DNA of 64,000 nt from Neisseria macacae ATCC 33926 (GTDB lineage: Bacteria; Pseudomonadota; Gammaproteobacteria; Burkholderiales; Neisseriaceae), in contig NZ_CP094241.1 in the NCBI RefSeq assembly GCF_022749495.1, positions 2,604,001-2,668,000 on the forward strand. Reading direction: 5' to 3'. How positions within the stretch are numbered: position 1 is the first letter of the stretch; the number at the start of each line of letters is the position of its first letter. Positions 37,520 through 46,421 of the stretch are shown here, in pieces. The position numbers and the translations under genes are program-made. Under the pieces are notes generated by a model. It saw nothing but the letters and a program-made list of their open reading frames with translations. It searched no databases and was not told the origin of the DNA.

Positions 37520-38098
37520 TCAGTCTGCTTCGGTTTGTCCGCCGTTCCATCTGGGCACGCCCTCGGTCTCGATGCCGAACATGTCCAAAGCATGTGCCAC
37601 ACTGTGGGTAATGATGTCGTCAATGGTTTGCGGCTGCTGATACATGGCAGGGATGGGCGGGAAAATAATGCCGCCCATTTCGGTCACTCGGCGCATGTTT
37701 TCAATATGGGCAAGGTTTAACGGCGCTTCACGCACCATCAACACCAACCGCCGGCGTTCTTTCAAAACCACATCGGCAGCGCGGGTCAAAAGATTGTCGC
37801 CGAATCCGTGTGCGACGGATGCCAGCGTCCGCATGGAGCAAGGCGCAATCAACATCCCGTCTGTTTTAAACGAGCCGCTGGCAATGCGTTCGCCGATGTG
37901 GTTGACGGAATACACGACATCGGCGAGCGCATAGACTTCTTCTTTGGTGTAGCCCGTTTCCAAAGCGCGTGTCATTTCCGCACCTTTGGAAACCACCAAA
38001 TGCGTTTCGACGTCGTGTGCGCGCAAAAGCTGTAAGGCTTTGACTCCATATTGGAAACCGCTGGCACCGCTGATGCCGATAATCAGGCGTCGGGTCAT
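37520..38098 (-). CDS. ubiX: Flavin prenyltransferase
   Basis: A 192-residue enzyme that prenylates FMN to make the cofactor of the decarboxylase UbiD in ubiquinone synthesis. The phosphate loop IGISGASGFQYG begins the protein; MLIAPCSMRTLASVAHG and LVLMVREAPLNLAHIENM are typical UbiX motifs. I chose ATG at 38098 (MTRRLIIGIS), because longer readings add 50 residues of non-homologous sequence across a DUS. It is divergent from parB, with a DUS near 38116 in the gap. Confidence 0.95.
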   Translation of the reverse strand: MTRRLIIGISGASGFQYGVKALQLLRAHDVETHLVVSKGAEMTRALETGYTKEEVYALADVVYSVNHIGERIASGSFKTDGMLIAPCSMRTLASVAHGFGDNLLTRAADVVLKERRRLVLMVREAPLNLAHIENMRRVTEMGGIIFPPIPAMYQQPQTIDDIITHSVAHALDMFGIETEGVPRWNGGQTEAD

Positions 38099-38257
38099 AA
38101 ATAATCTTTCTGTGGGTCGTCTGAAAAATAACCGAGGGGGTTCATTATAGTAAAAATCGCCACTTGGAATAACACAGCAATACAAATTGTCGGCGCTTGT
38201 GAATATCCGATAGAATACTGTTTTTTCATCCTTAGGGTCGTCTGAAAGGGACACGAT

Positions 38258-39115
38258 ATGGCAAAAGCAAAAGGCGGTTTGGGCCGCGGTTTAGATTCCC
38301 TGATTTCCAACGGCGTGGACAACAGCAGCAGCGACCGCCTGACTACCGTCGCCATCAACGACATCCAACCCGGCCGCTATCAGGCGCGGGTACAGATGGA
38401 CGACGAAGCCTTGCAGGAGCTGGCGGATTCGATTAAGGCGCAAGGCGTTATCCAGCCGGTCATCGTGCGCGAACACGGCCTTTCCCAATATGAACTGATC
38501 GCCGGCGAACGCCGCTGGCGCGCATCCCAACTCGCCGGACTGACCGAGATTCCGGTCGTCATCAAAACCATCAGCGACGAAACTGCGCTGGCAATGGGTT
38601 TGATTGAAAACCTGCAACGCGAAAACTTAAACCCGATTGAAGAAGCGCAAGGTTTGAAACGCCTCGCCGACGAGTTCGGACTGACTCATGAAACCATCGC
38701 CAAGGCGGTCGGCAAAAGCCGCAGCGCCATTTCCAACAGCCTGCGCCTGTTGAGCCTGCCCGAGCCGGTCCAAGAAATGCTCTACCACCGCCATCTTGAA
38801 ATGGGACACGCCCGCGCCCTGCTGACCCTGCCCGTGGTCGAGCAGCTTGAATTGGCGCAAAAAGCGGTGAAAAACGGTTGGTCGGTACGCGAAGTCGAAC
38901 GCCGCAGCCAAGCCGCCCATCAGGCAAAACAGGAAATCAAAAAAACCATCAGCCCCGATATACGTCGTCTGAACGACGTTTTGACCGAAAGACTGGGTGT
39001 TAACGCCGAAGTCAAAACCACCAATCACAAAAAAGGCAAAATCGTCCTCCACTTCGATACGCCGGAAACATTTGAATATCTGCTGAAACAGTTGGGTATC
39101 GATTATCAGGCATAA
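38258..39115 (+). CDS. parB: Chromosome partitioning protein ParB
   Basis: A 285-residue CTP-dependent DNA clamp that loads at parS and spreads to help chromosome segregation. The N-terminal CTP-binding domain includes QPVIVREHG, ELIAGERRWRASQLAG (the GERRxR box) and GLIENLQRENLNPIEEA. The helix-turn-helix (THETIAKAVGKSRSAISNSLRL) and the C-terminal dimerisation domain follow. parA is not adjacent in the window. A DUS (AGGGTCGTCTGAAAGG) lies just before the start and a DUS hairpin after the end. I saw no parS-like palindrome here. Confidence 0.96.
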   Translation: MAKAKGGLGRGLDSLISNGVDNSSSDRLTTVAINDIQPGRYQARVQMDDEALQELADSIKAQGVIQPVIVREHGLSQYELIAGERRWRASQLAGLTEIPVVIKTISDETALAMGLIENLQRENLNPIEEAQGLKRLADEFGLTHETIAKAVGKSRSAISNSLRLLSLPEPVQEMLYHRHLEMGHARALLTLPVVEQLELAQKAVKNGWSVREVERRSQAAHQAKQEIKKTISPDIRRLNDVLTERLGVNAEVKTTNHKKGKIVLHFDTPETFEYLLKQLGIDYQA

Positions 39116-39222
39116 GACGAAAATCAGATATCGATAAAAGCCTTTTCAACCACTTTCCAAGCCGGATTTTGCATGATGCGAAATTCGGTTTTTTCAATGC
39201 AGACCAACGTTTAACATGATAA

Positions 39223-39269
39223 AAAAGGTCGTCTGAAAACCCTTGTTTCAGGTTTTCAGACGACCTTTT
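39223..39269. terminator. DUS inverted-repeat, shared by converging genes
   Basis: AAAAGGTCGTCTGAAAACC pairs with GGTTTTCAGACGACCTTTT between parB and fabF. Confidence 0.88.
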
Positions 39270-39291
39270 GTCTTGTTTCAAACCGCTTCAA

Positions 39292-40539
39292 TCAGTCTTT
39301 GAAACGTTTGAACACCAGTGTACCGTTGGTACCGCCGAAGCCGAAGGAATTGGAGATGGCAACGTCGATTTTCGCGTCGCGCGCTTCGTTGGCGCAGTAG
39401 TCCAAATCGCAGCCCGCTTCGATGTCTTGTTCGAAGATGTTGATGGTTGGCGGGGATTTTTGCTCGTGTACTGCCAACACGCTGTACAACGCTTCCACGC
39501 CGCCTGCCGCGCCGAGCAAGTGGCCGGTCATGGATTTGGTGGAGTTGACAATAACTTTACGGGCATGGTCGCCCAGCGCGCGTTTGAGCGCTTTGGTTTC
39601 GTTGGCATCGCCCAACGGAGTGGATGTACCGTGTGCGTTGACGTAATCGACGTCTTCGGGATTCAGTCCGGCATCTTTCAACGCGCGGGTAACCGCCAAT
39701 GCAGGGCCTTCTTCGTTCGGAGCGGTGATGTGGTAGGCATCGGAACTCATGCCGAAGCCGACGATTTCGGCGTAGATTTTCGCGCCGCGTTTTTTGGCGT
39801 GTTCCAATTCTTCCAACACCAGCACGCCCGCGCCTTCGCCGATAACGAAGCCGTCGCGGCCTTTGTCCCACGGACGGGAAGCGGTGGCGGGATCGTCGTT
39901 GCGGGTGGAAAGGGCTTTCATCGCAGCAAAGCCGCCGACGCCCAAAGTGCTGATCGCGCCTTCGGCACCGCCTGCAATCATCACGTCCGCGTCGCCGTAT
40001 TTGATCAGTCGGGCGGAGTCGCCGATGGAGTGCGCGCCGGTGGTACAGGCGGAAACCATGCCGTAGCTGGGGCCGCGGTAGCCTTTGAGGATGGTAACGT
40101 GACCCGCAATCAGGTTGATCAACGAACCGGGGATAAAGAAAGGATTGATTTTACGCGCGCCGCCTTCGATAACGGCTTTACCGGTGGCTTCGATGCTGGG
40201 CAGACCGCCGATGCCGGAGCCGATGTTCACGCCGACACGGTCTTTGTCGAGGCTTTCCAATTCGTCCAAACCGGCATCGCTGATGGCTTGCAGCGCGGCG
40301 GCGATGCCGTAGTGGATGAACACGTCCATGCGGCGGGCTTCTTTCGCGCTGATGTATTGACCGATGTCGAAATCGCGCACTTCGCCGGCGATTTGGCTGT
40401 TGATGTCGGATGCGTCAAAGCGGGTAATCCGGCCGATGCCGCTTTTGCCTGCGAGCAGGTTGCTCCATGCGGTGGCGACGTCGTTGCCGACCGGTGATAC
40501 TTGGCCGAGGCCTGTGATGACTACTCTTCTCTGACTCAT
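39292..40539 (-). CDS. fabF: 3-oxoacyl-ACP synthase II
   Basis: A 415-residue condensing enzyme that extends acyl-ACP with malonyl-ACP in fatty-acid synthesis. The catalytic Cys lies in VSACTTGAHSIGD, and the two His motifs read NAHGTSTPLGD and SMTGHLLGAAGGVEA. The frame starts at the ATG encoding MSQRRVVITGLGQVSPVG, as usual for FabF. acpP lies upstream on the same strand, the common order acpP-fabF, so they are probably co-transcribed with a hairpin between. A perfect AT-dialect uptake word (ATGCCGTCTGAA, 40578-40589) lies in the gap. Confidence 0.97.
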   Translation of the reverse strand: MSQRRVVITGLGQVSPVGNDVATAWSNLLAGKSGIGRITRFDASDINSQIAGEVRDFDIGQYISAKEARRMDVFIHYGIAAALQAISDAGLDELESLDKDRVGVNIGSGIGGLPSIEATGKAVIEGGARKINPFFIPGSLINLIAGHVTILKGYRGPSYGMVSACTTGAHSIGDSARLIKYGDADVMIAGGAEGAISTLGVGGFAAMKALSTRNDDPATASRPWDKGRDGFVIGEGAGVLVLEELEHAKKRGAKIYAEIVGFGMSSDAYHITAPNEEGPALAVTRALKDAGLNPEDVDYVNAHGTSTPLGDANETKALKRALGDHARKVIVNSTKSMTGHLLGAAGGVEALYSVLAVHEQKSPPTINIFEQDIEAGCDLDYCANEARDAKIDVAISNSFGFGGTNGTLVFKRFKD

Positions 40540-40663
40540 GATAATCTCGCTGTTGGTTTTCGGTGGGATGCGGCAAGATGCCGTCTGAAAATGATAATAG
40601 CGGTTCGGAATCGGATTCCGGGCGGCTATTATAACGGATTTTTCCCCACATATATAAGGTAAC

Positions 40664-40693
40664 AGCCTCTATTGCGCTAACGCAGCAGAGGCT
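40664..40693 (-). promoter_or_regulatory. Hairpin between acpP and fabF
   Basis: AGCCTCT and AGAGGCT pair around an imperfect stem and a short loop. There is no T-run on the fabF side, so it may slow or process the transcript rather than end it, giving more AcpP than FabF. Confidence 0.45.
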
Positions 40694-40713
40694 GGGGTGT
40701 TTGGTGCGGCCGA

Positions 40714-40950
40714 TTAGCCGTTGTGGGCGTTGATGTAGTCGATAGCCAGTTGTACGGTAGTGATTTTCTCGGCTTCTTCATCGGGGATTTCGCAACCGAA
40801 AGCTTCTTCCAAAGCCATAACCAATTCTACGGTGTCCAAAGAATCTGCGCCCAGGTCGTCTTGGAAGGAAGATTCGTTTTTGACTTCGGCTTCGTTTACG
40901 CCCAGTTGTTCAGCAACAATTTTCTTAACTTGTTGTTCGATGTTTGACAT
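40714..40950 (-). CDS. acpP: Acyl carrier protein
   Basis: A 78-residue acidic carrier that holds growing acyl chains on a phosphopantetheine arm. The attachment site DLGADSLDTVELVMALEE has the Ser in DSL. Length and composition are typical. It is first in the acpP-fabF pair. The gap upstream (40951-41186) shows no gene. Confidence 0.98.
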   Translation of the reverse strand: MSNIEQQVKKIVAEQLGVNEAEVKNESSFQDDLGADSLDTVELVMALEEAFGCEIPDEEAEKITTVQLAIDYINAHNG

Positions 40951-41186
40951 ATCAGTCGTTCCTTTTGCCTTGCGGCGGGTTGTTTAAGAGAAATAAATTT
41001 GTCGGTATTGTACCGAGTTCGGATAGAGTTTTCCATCTAAGTCTGCATTCTAACACAGATTATTCTGGGAAAACCTGTTGTTGTGCATATTAGCATAGCC
41101 TGATTTTAACCTACAAGCGGGAATTTGTTTTTGTTTGTCGTCAGACGGTTAGTATTTTTTGCCACCCACCCCGGCTTTTACGGATG

Positions 41187-41552
41187 TCATTTTCCGTTCC
41201 GACCGTTCTCTGTGTCCTTCACCAGCACAATCACCAATTCGCTGTCGTCGGTGGTTTTGATGGCGACATATTCGCTGCCGTCCGCCTTCAGGACGCTGCC
41301 CTGCCGCAATTCCTGCCTTTTTCCGCTGTCAAACAAAAATACCGAGCGGCCTTTGGTTTGGGTAACCAGCAGGGTGTGGCCGGGGTGGTTGTGGCGGGGG
41401 ATTTCCTTGCCTTTGGGCAGGGTTTCACGGATGACGGTGTAGTTGGCGCCTTCAAAGACTTTGCCCGTGCTTTGGGCGATTTCGGCGGCAGGCGCGGCTG
41501 CGGCGGAGAGACCGATGAGGATGGCGAAAAGTTGGGTTTTGATGTTTTTCAT
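41187..41552 (-). CDS. Periplasmic cupin protein
   Basis: A 121-residue small cupin with a signal peptide (MKNIKTQLFAILIGLSAAAAPAAEI). The barrel shows KGKEIPRHNHPGHTLLVTQ, with the His residues of cupin motif 1, and a second strand set RQGSVLKADGSEYVAIKT. It may bind a metal or small ligand; no reaction can be deduced. The C-terminal strands are followed by a short polar end. It stands alone, before the repeat cluster. Confidence 0.82.
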   Translation of the reverse strand: MKNIKTQLFAILIGLSAAAAPAAEIAQSTGKVFEGANYTVIRETLPKGKEIPRHNHPGHTLLVTQTKGRSVFLFDSGKRQELRQGSVLKADGSEYVAIKTTDDSELVIVLVKDTENGRNGK

Positions 41553-41675
41553 GATGGTTTTCCTTTGGTTGCAGACAAAATTTATGGCGGACTAAAATCG
41601 CAATGATATGGCGTTGCCAACGCCCTTATGTATTCTAGCTGTACACAGCAGGCATTACCGTCTTGTCTCTTATTT

Positions 41676-41687
41676 TAATCCACTATA
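41676..41687. repeat. Solo Correia end
   Basis: TAATCCACTATA matches the right end of a Correia element without the rest, at the edge of the repeat cluster. Confidence 0.55.
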
Positions 41688-41793
41688 TGTTTCGGGTGGT
41701 TTGGGTCGTCTGAAAGCGGAATATGGCCGCGTTATTTGTTTTCGTAACCGGTTTGATTAGACTCCGTGCGGCGGTTTTCGTTTCGTTCCGAAT

Positions 41794-42230
41794 GCAAGCC
41801 TGCGGCTTACTGCCCTCTCCCTAACCCTCTCCCACGGAGAGAGGGGACGGGTTGCCGTAGCCTCGCTGTTTGCCGCATAAACTCGAGTGCGGACTGCCAT
41901 CGGTCTGAATCTTTGATTCAGCCGCTCGATGCGTGTGCCTGTGGTGCTTCAAAAGGTCGTCTGAAAACGGAGCTTCAACGAAGTGAAAATTTGCCTGAAC
42001 CCTAAAAGCAGCCTGCAACCCAATCCCCTCTCCCCGTGGGAGAGGGCTAGGGAGAGGGCGGCAAACCAAAGGTTTGCTTGGGCGGTATTTTCAACGTGCA
42101 GGCTGCTTTTCGATTTTTTGCAGCTTCGGTTTCAGCTTCGCAGAAACTCTACTTCCTTCAGAAGCTCCGTTTTCAGACGACCTTTCAGTTTTCAGCGCAC
42201 AGGCTTTGTGAAAGCGTTATCGGCTTTGAT
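41794..42230. repeat. Repeat module A1 (437 bp) with 107-bp element
   Basis: Starts GCAAGCCTGCGGCTTACTG, holds a CCCTCTCCC hairpin, a DUS, then the 107-bp element and a DUS half. The next module starts directly after with the same sequence. Confidence 0.85.
42004..42110. repeat. 107-bp element, copy 1
   Basis: AAAAGCAGCCTGCA at the left end and its exact reverse complement at the right end, with a CCCTCTCCC hairpin inside. The ends contain AAGCAGCCTGCA, a Kingella-type uptake word. Confidence 0.85.
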
Positions 42231-42668
42231 GCAAGCCTGCGACTTACTGCCCTCTCCCTAACCCTCTCCCACGGGGAGAGGGGACGGGTTGCCGTAGCCT
42301 TGCTGTTTACCGCATAAACTCGGGTGCGGACTGCCATCGGTCTGAATCTTTGATTTAGCCGCTCGATGCGTGTGCCTGTGGTACTCCACGAGGTCGTCTG
42401 AAAATGGAGCTTCAACGAAGTGAAAATTTGCCTGAACCTTAAAAGCAGCCTGCAACCCAACCCCCTCTCCCCGCGGGAGAGGGCCAGGGAGAGGGCAGCA
42501 AACCAAAGGTTTGCTTGGGCGGTATTTCCAACGTGCAGGCTGCTTTTTGCTTCTTTTGCAGCTTCGGTTTTAGCTTCACAGAAACCCCGCTTCCTTCAGA
42601 AGCTCCGTTTTCAGACGACCTTTCAGTTTTCAGCGCACAGGCTTTGTGAAAGCGTTATCGGCTTTGAT
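42231..42668. repeat. Repeat module A2 (438 bp), tandem to A1
   Basis: Nearly identical to A1 in order and content, differing by scattered bases, so the two form a direct tandem repeat. Confidence 0.85.
42441..42547. repeat. 107-bp element, copy 2
   Basis: Same length, ends and orientation as copy 1. Confidence 0.85.
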
Positions 42669-43002
42669 GCAAGCCTGCGGCTTCACTGCCCTAACCCTCT
42701 CCCACGGGGAGAGGGTTAGGGTTGCCGCAGCTTCGCTGTTTACCACATAAACTCGGGTGCGGACTGCCATCGGTCTGAATCTTTGATTCTGCCGCTCAAT
42801 GCGTGTGCCTATGGTGTTCCAAAAGGTCGTCTGAAAACGAGGTTTCCGAAGGAAGTCAAGTTTCTGCGAAGTTAAAACGAAGTTTTAACGAAGTGAAAAG
42901 CAGCCTGCACGTTGGAAATACCGTCCAAGCAAACCTGCAGTTTGCCGCCCTCTCCCTGTCCCTCTCCCACGGGGAGAGGGGATTGGGTTGCAGGCTGCTT
43001 TT
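42669..43002. repeat. Repeat module A3, with the 107-bp element inverted
   Basis: The first part matches A1 and A2, but the 107-bp element and its near flanks lie in the opposite direction. Ends near 43002 before a short tail leading to the receptor gene. Confidence 0.75.
42896..43002. repeat. 107-bp element, copy 3, inverted
   Basis: Same ends and length as copies 1 and 2, but the interior is reversed; flanks are partly reversed as well. Confidence 0.8.
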
Positions 43003-43106
43003 AAGGTTCAGGCAATTTTTAACTCTTGTTGAAGCTGTACTTTCAAAAGTTGCACTTTAGCTTCGCAGAAACTCCGTTTCCGTCGGAAACTCCGTTTCAG
43101 ACGACC

Positions 43107-45287
43107 TTATTTAAACCGATAGGTAAACGCTGCGTTCACTGTCCGCAGTGCGCCGTAGCTGTGGCGGTCGGGCTGGGTGCGGTAGTGTTTGTTGAACAGG
43201 TTGTCCACGTTCAGCGACAGTTCGGCATGCGGATTGAAGCGGTAACGCGCCATGATGTCAGCGACGGCGTAGGCTTTTTGGCGGCTGTTGGCGGCGGCGC
43301 GGACTTTGGCGGCGGGATTGGGGATGCGGAGCGTGGCAGGGTCGGTGTGGGTTTCGCTCTGCCAGCGCACGCCTGCGCCGATGGTCCAGCCGCTGGGGGC
43401 TTCGGGGGTGAAGTGGTAGGCGGTGAAGAGTTTGAAGCTGCGTTCGGGCACGCTGTCGGGGTTCAGGCGGCTGCCATCTTGGTCGCGGGTTTTGCTTTGG
43501 CTGTAGCCTGCCTGTATCTGCCATTCGGGCGTGATGCGGCCGCCGACTTCAATTTCCCAGCCGTGGGTTTTGGCTTGGTTGGCGGCGCGGTAGTAGGTGT
43601 TGCCGCTCGGGTCGCGTCCCGCTGCGGTGGCGAGGTTGTTTTTACGGGCGCGGTACACGGCGGCGGATGCGTTCAGACGGCCTTCAAGCCATTCGCCTTT
43701 GATGCCGGCTTCCAGATTGTTGCCGGTTACGGGTTTCAGGTAGCTGCCGTGTTCGTCTTTTTGCGATTGTGGGACGAACAGGCTGCTGTACGAGCCGTAA
43801 AGCGACAGATTGTCGGTCAGGTCGAACACGATGCCTGTGTAGGGGGTGAAACGGTTGGTGCGGATGGTGGGCGTGCCGCCGGTATGGCTGTCGTAGCTGC
43901 CGCCGGTGCGGTAACGGGTGTATCGTCCGCCCAAAATCAGCGAAAGGTTGTCGGCGGCGCGGAAGCGGGTGGCGAGATAGCCGCCGATTTGCCGCCTGGT
44001 GCCGTATTGCGGGATGGTTTGGGCAAACGATGATGGCTGCGGGTAGGCGCCCGTGCGGGAAAATTCGTAGGCGTTGGGGATGGCGTTGGGGATGATGCTG
44101 CGTTCGCCGTATTTGTTGCTGGCGTATTTGTAGCCGTTGATACCCGCGATTAAATCGTGTTCGCGGCCGAACAGGCGGTATTTGCCGGTCAATGACACGC
44201 TGGCGCTGTGGGTGCGCGGGTCGGCGTGCCAATAACCGGGAATCAGGTCGGTGGCGGCGGTGCTGTGGTCGATGGAAAGCACGCCTGCCACGCCGTAGGG
44301 CTGGCGGAAGCGGCTGCGGGTGTAGTCGTATTCGGCTTTGAGTTTCCAGTCTTGGTTGAAGCGGTGTTCGATGCCGGCGAACAGGTTGAGCGCACGGTGG
44401 CGGCTGTTCGACCAATTTGTGGCGGGGTTGTCTTTCGGACCGAAGGCGGTGGCATAACCTTGGCTGTCATACACGGCGTAGCTGAGCGGCGCGTCGGCGG
44501 TTTCTTTCGCCTGCTGGTAGTCCATGCCTGCGTGGACGCGGGTTTGCGGTGCGATGTCGTATTCCAAAATGCCGTAGAGTTCGGCATCGCGGCTGCGTTC
44601 GCGCTGCCGCCACGAGTCGCCGCGTCCGAAGGTGGAAACCAGGCGGCCGCGCAGCGTGCCTTCGGCGTTCAGGCTGCCCGATACGTCCGCGCCCAGCCCG
44701 AAATGTTTGCGGTTGCCCGCTTCGGCGCGGACTTCAAACAATGGCTTGCGGGTCGGGCGTTTGCGCACCAGATTGACGGTGGCGGAAGGCTCGCCCGTGC
44801 CGTCCAGCAGCCCTGCCACGCCGCGCACGACTTCCACGCGCTCATAGGCGGCGGTGTTGGCATTGCCCGTATCGGCCAGCGCGTCGGCAACGGGGATGCC
44901 GTTGATTTGGTAGTTGGCGATGCGGCTGCCGCGCGCGAACAGGTAGTTGTAGCCCGCGCGGTCGGAGCCGTAAATCTGGCGGCTGGTACCGGTCGCCTGC
45001 AATAGGGCGTGGTCGAGCGTTTTGATGTTTTGGTCGCGCATTTGTTGCGATGTGATGACGCTGACGCTCTGCGGGATTTCGCGCAGGGTCATGGGCAGCC
45101 CGAGCGGGGTGTGCGTGCCGGAAACGGTGTAGCCGTCGTTGGAACTCGCGGTGCGGTCGGCGGTAACGGTGATGGTCGGCAATTCGGTGCTTTCCTGCGG
45201 TTTGGGGTCGTCTGAAACAGAAACATCGGCCTGCGCGTACACGGGCAGCAGGGCGGCAAACAGCAGGGAATATTTGAAGCGTGTCAT
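43107..45287 (-). CDS. TonB-dependent siderophore receptor
   Basis: A 726-residue outer-membrane barrel that imports an iron-siderophore complex using TonB energy. I chose ATG at 45287 (MTRFKYSLLFAALLPVYAQA, signal peptide) with GGAAAT ahead, instead of an upstream start. A TonB-box-like TELPTITVTA follows, then the plug domain with REIPQSVSVIT and YERVEVVRGVAGLLDGTGEP, and beta strands to the C-terminal aromatic YRFK. Plug and barrel resemble the FpvA/FhuE type of ferric hydroxamate or catecholate receptors; the ligand is not known. A cupin gene follows upstream on the same strand. The gene lies between repeat clusters on both sides. Confidence 0.92.
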   Translation of the reverse strand: MTRFKYSLLFAALLPVYAQADVSVSDDPKPQESTELPTITVTADRTASSNDGYTVSGTHTPLGLPMTLREIPQSVSVITSQQMRDQNIKTLDHALLQATGTSRQIYGSDRAGYNYLFARGSRIANYQINGIPVADALADTGNANTAAYERVEVVRGVAGLLDGTGEPSATVNLVRKRPTRKPLFEVRAEAGNRKHFGLGADVSGSLNAEGTLRGRLVSTFGRGDSWRQRERSRDAELYGILEYDIAPQTRVHAGMDYQQAKETADAPLSYAVYDSQGYATAFGPKDNPATNWSNSRHRALNLFAGIEHRFNQDWKLKAEYDYTRSRFRQPYGVAGVLSIDHSTAATDLIPGYWHADPRTHSASVSLTGKYRLFGREHDLIAGINGYKYASNKYGERSIIPNAIPNAYEFSRTGAYPQPSSFAQTIPQYGTRRQIGGYLATRFRAADNLSLILGGRYTRYRTGGSYDSHTGGTPTIRTNRFTPYTGIVFDLTDNLSLYGSYSSLFVPQSQKDEHGSYLKPVTGNNLEAGIKGEWLEGRLNASAAVYRARKNNLATAAGRDPSGNTYYRAANQAKTHGWEIEVGGRITPEWQIQAGYSQSKTRDQDGSRLNPDSVPERSFKLFTAYHFTPEAPSGWTIGAGVRWQSETHTDPATLRIPNPAAKVRAAANSRQKAYAVADIMARYRFNPHAELSLNVDNLFNKHYRTQPDRHSYGALRTVNAAFTYRFK

Positions 45288-45396
45288 GGGATTTCCTTTG
45301 TGTGTTGGTGTGCGGTGGGGTTGTGCTTTCGGCATATTGAAGGTGCAGGCTGCTTTTAGCTTCGCAAAAACTCAGCTCCCTTCGGAAACTTCGTTT

Positions 45397-45720
45397 TCAG
45401 ACGGCCTCGGACGGGTCGGGCAGCTCAATCAGCACCACCGAGCAGCCGTTTTCCGAACGCGGGCGGTGCGACACCAACTTTGGCACGACCGCCATCTCGC
45501 CTTCGCGTATCGTCATGCTGCCGCCGTCGGCGAAGTCCACCGCCATGTCGCCCTCCACAGCAAACAGCACTTTGTCGCTGTATCCGTGCGTATGCCAGCC
45601 GTAATCGCCCAAAAGTTTGACCAGGCGGAATTGGAACCCGTGGCGGTTGATGATTTCGGGCTGCCAGTATTCTTTGATGGCGGCAAGGCACTGTTTCAGG
45701 TTGATGGTTTCGTTTTGCAT
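45397..45720 (-). CDS. Cupin-domain protein upstream of the receptor
   Basis: A 107-residue single-domain cupin: DYGWHTHGYSDKVLFAVEGDM carries the metal-binding His pair, and REGEMAVVPKLVSHRP gives the second motif. It lacks a signal peptide, so it is cytoplasmic. It lies 109 bases before the receptor start on the same strand; a link to iron-siderophore handling or its control is inferred from position only. Confidence 0.8.
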   Translation of the reverse strand: MQNETINLKQCLAAIKEYWQPEIINRHGFQFRLVKLLGDYGWHTHGYSDKVLFAVEGDMAVDFADGGSMTIREGEMAVVPKLVSHRPRSENGCSVVLIELPDPSEAV

Positions 45721-45831
45721 GGGGTTCTCCTATGGGTTGGGTGGTTTACGATGCGGTTTGTCATTTTGGCTTCGTTGCAGGCTGCTTTCAGTGGGCGGGG
45801 TTGTAACGGAAGCGTTATCGGCTTTGATGTA

Positions 45832-46186
45832 AGCCTGCGGCTTACTGCCCTCTCCCTAACCCTCTCCCACGGGGAGAAGGGACGGGTTGCCGCAGCCTCG
45901 CTGTTTGCCGCATAAACTCGGGTGCGGACTGCCATTGGTCTGAATCTTTGACTCAGCCGCTCAATGCGTGTGCCTATGGTGTTCCAAAAGGTCGTCTGAA
46001 AACGAGGTTTCCGAAGGAAGTCGAGTTTCTGCGAAGCTAAAGTACAGCTTCAACAAGCGTTAAAAATTGCCTGAACCTTAAAAGCAGCCTGCAACCCCAT
46101 CCCCTCTCCCCGTGGGAGAGGGCTAGGGAGAGGGCAGCAAACCGAAGGTTTGCTTGGGTGGCATTTTCAACGTGCAGGCTGCTTTT
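45832..46186. repeat. Repeat module A4, incl. 107-bp element copy 4
   Basis: Begins GTAAGCCTGCGGCTTACTG and follows the A1 order. The 107-bp element spans 46080-46186 in the A1 orientation. It lies on the other side of the receptor and cupin genes from modules A1-A3. Confidence 0.8.
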
Positions 46187-46242
46187 CACTTCGTTGAAAC
46201 CGCGCTTTAGCTTCAACAAGAGTTAAAATTTGCCTGAACCTT

Positions 46243-46349
46243 AAAAGCAGCCTGCAACCCCATCCCCTCTCCCCGTGGGAGAGGGTTAGGGAGAGGGCGG
46301 CAAACCGTAGGTTTGCTTGGGTGGCATTTTCAACGTGCAGGCTGCTTTT
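46243..46349. repeat. 107-bp element, copy 5
   Basis: A fifth copy, 56 bases after copy 4 and in the same direction, with matching ends. It is followed by DUS-like words before the binding-protein gene. Confidence 0.85.
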
Positions 46350-46421
46350 CACTTCGTTGAAACCACGATTTAGCTTCGCAGAAACTCCGCTTTCTTCGGA
46401 AGCTCCGTTTTCAGACGACCC

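Noticed and set aside
38099..38254. Longer N-terminus of UbiX
   Set aside because: Adds non-homologous residues across a DUS; UbiX normally starts near the IGISGASG loop.
41794..46349. Repeat cluster as a CRISPR array
   Set aside because: Repeats are long and themselves hairpin-rich, spacing is not spacer-like, and no cas gene is present.
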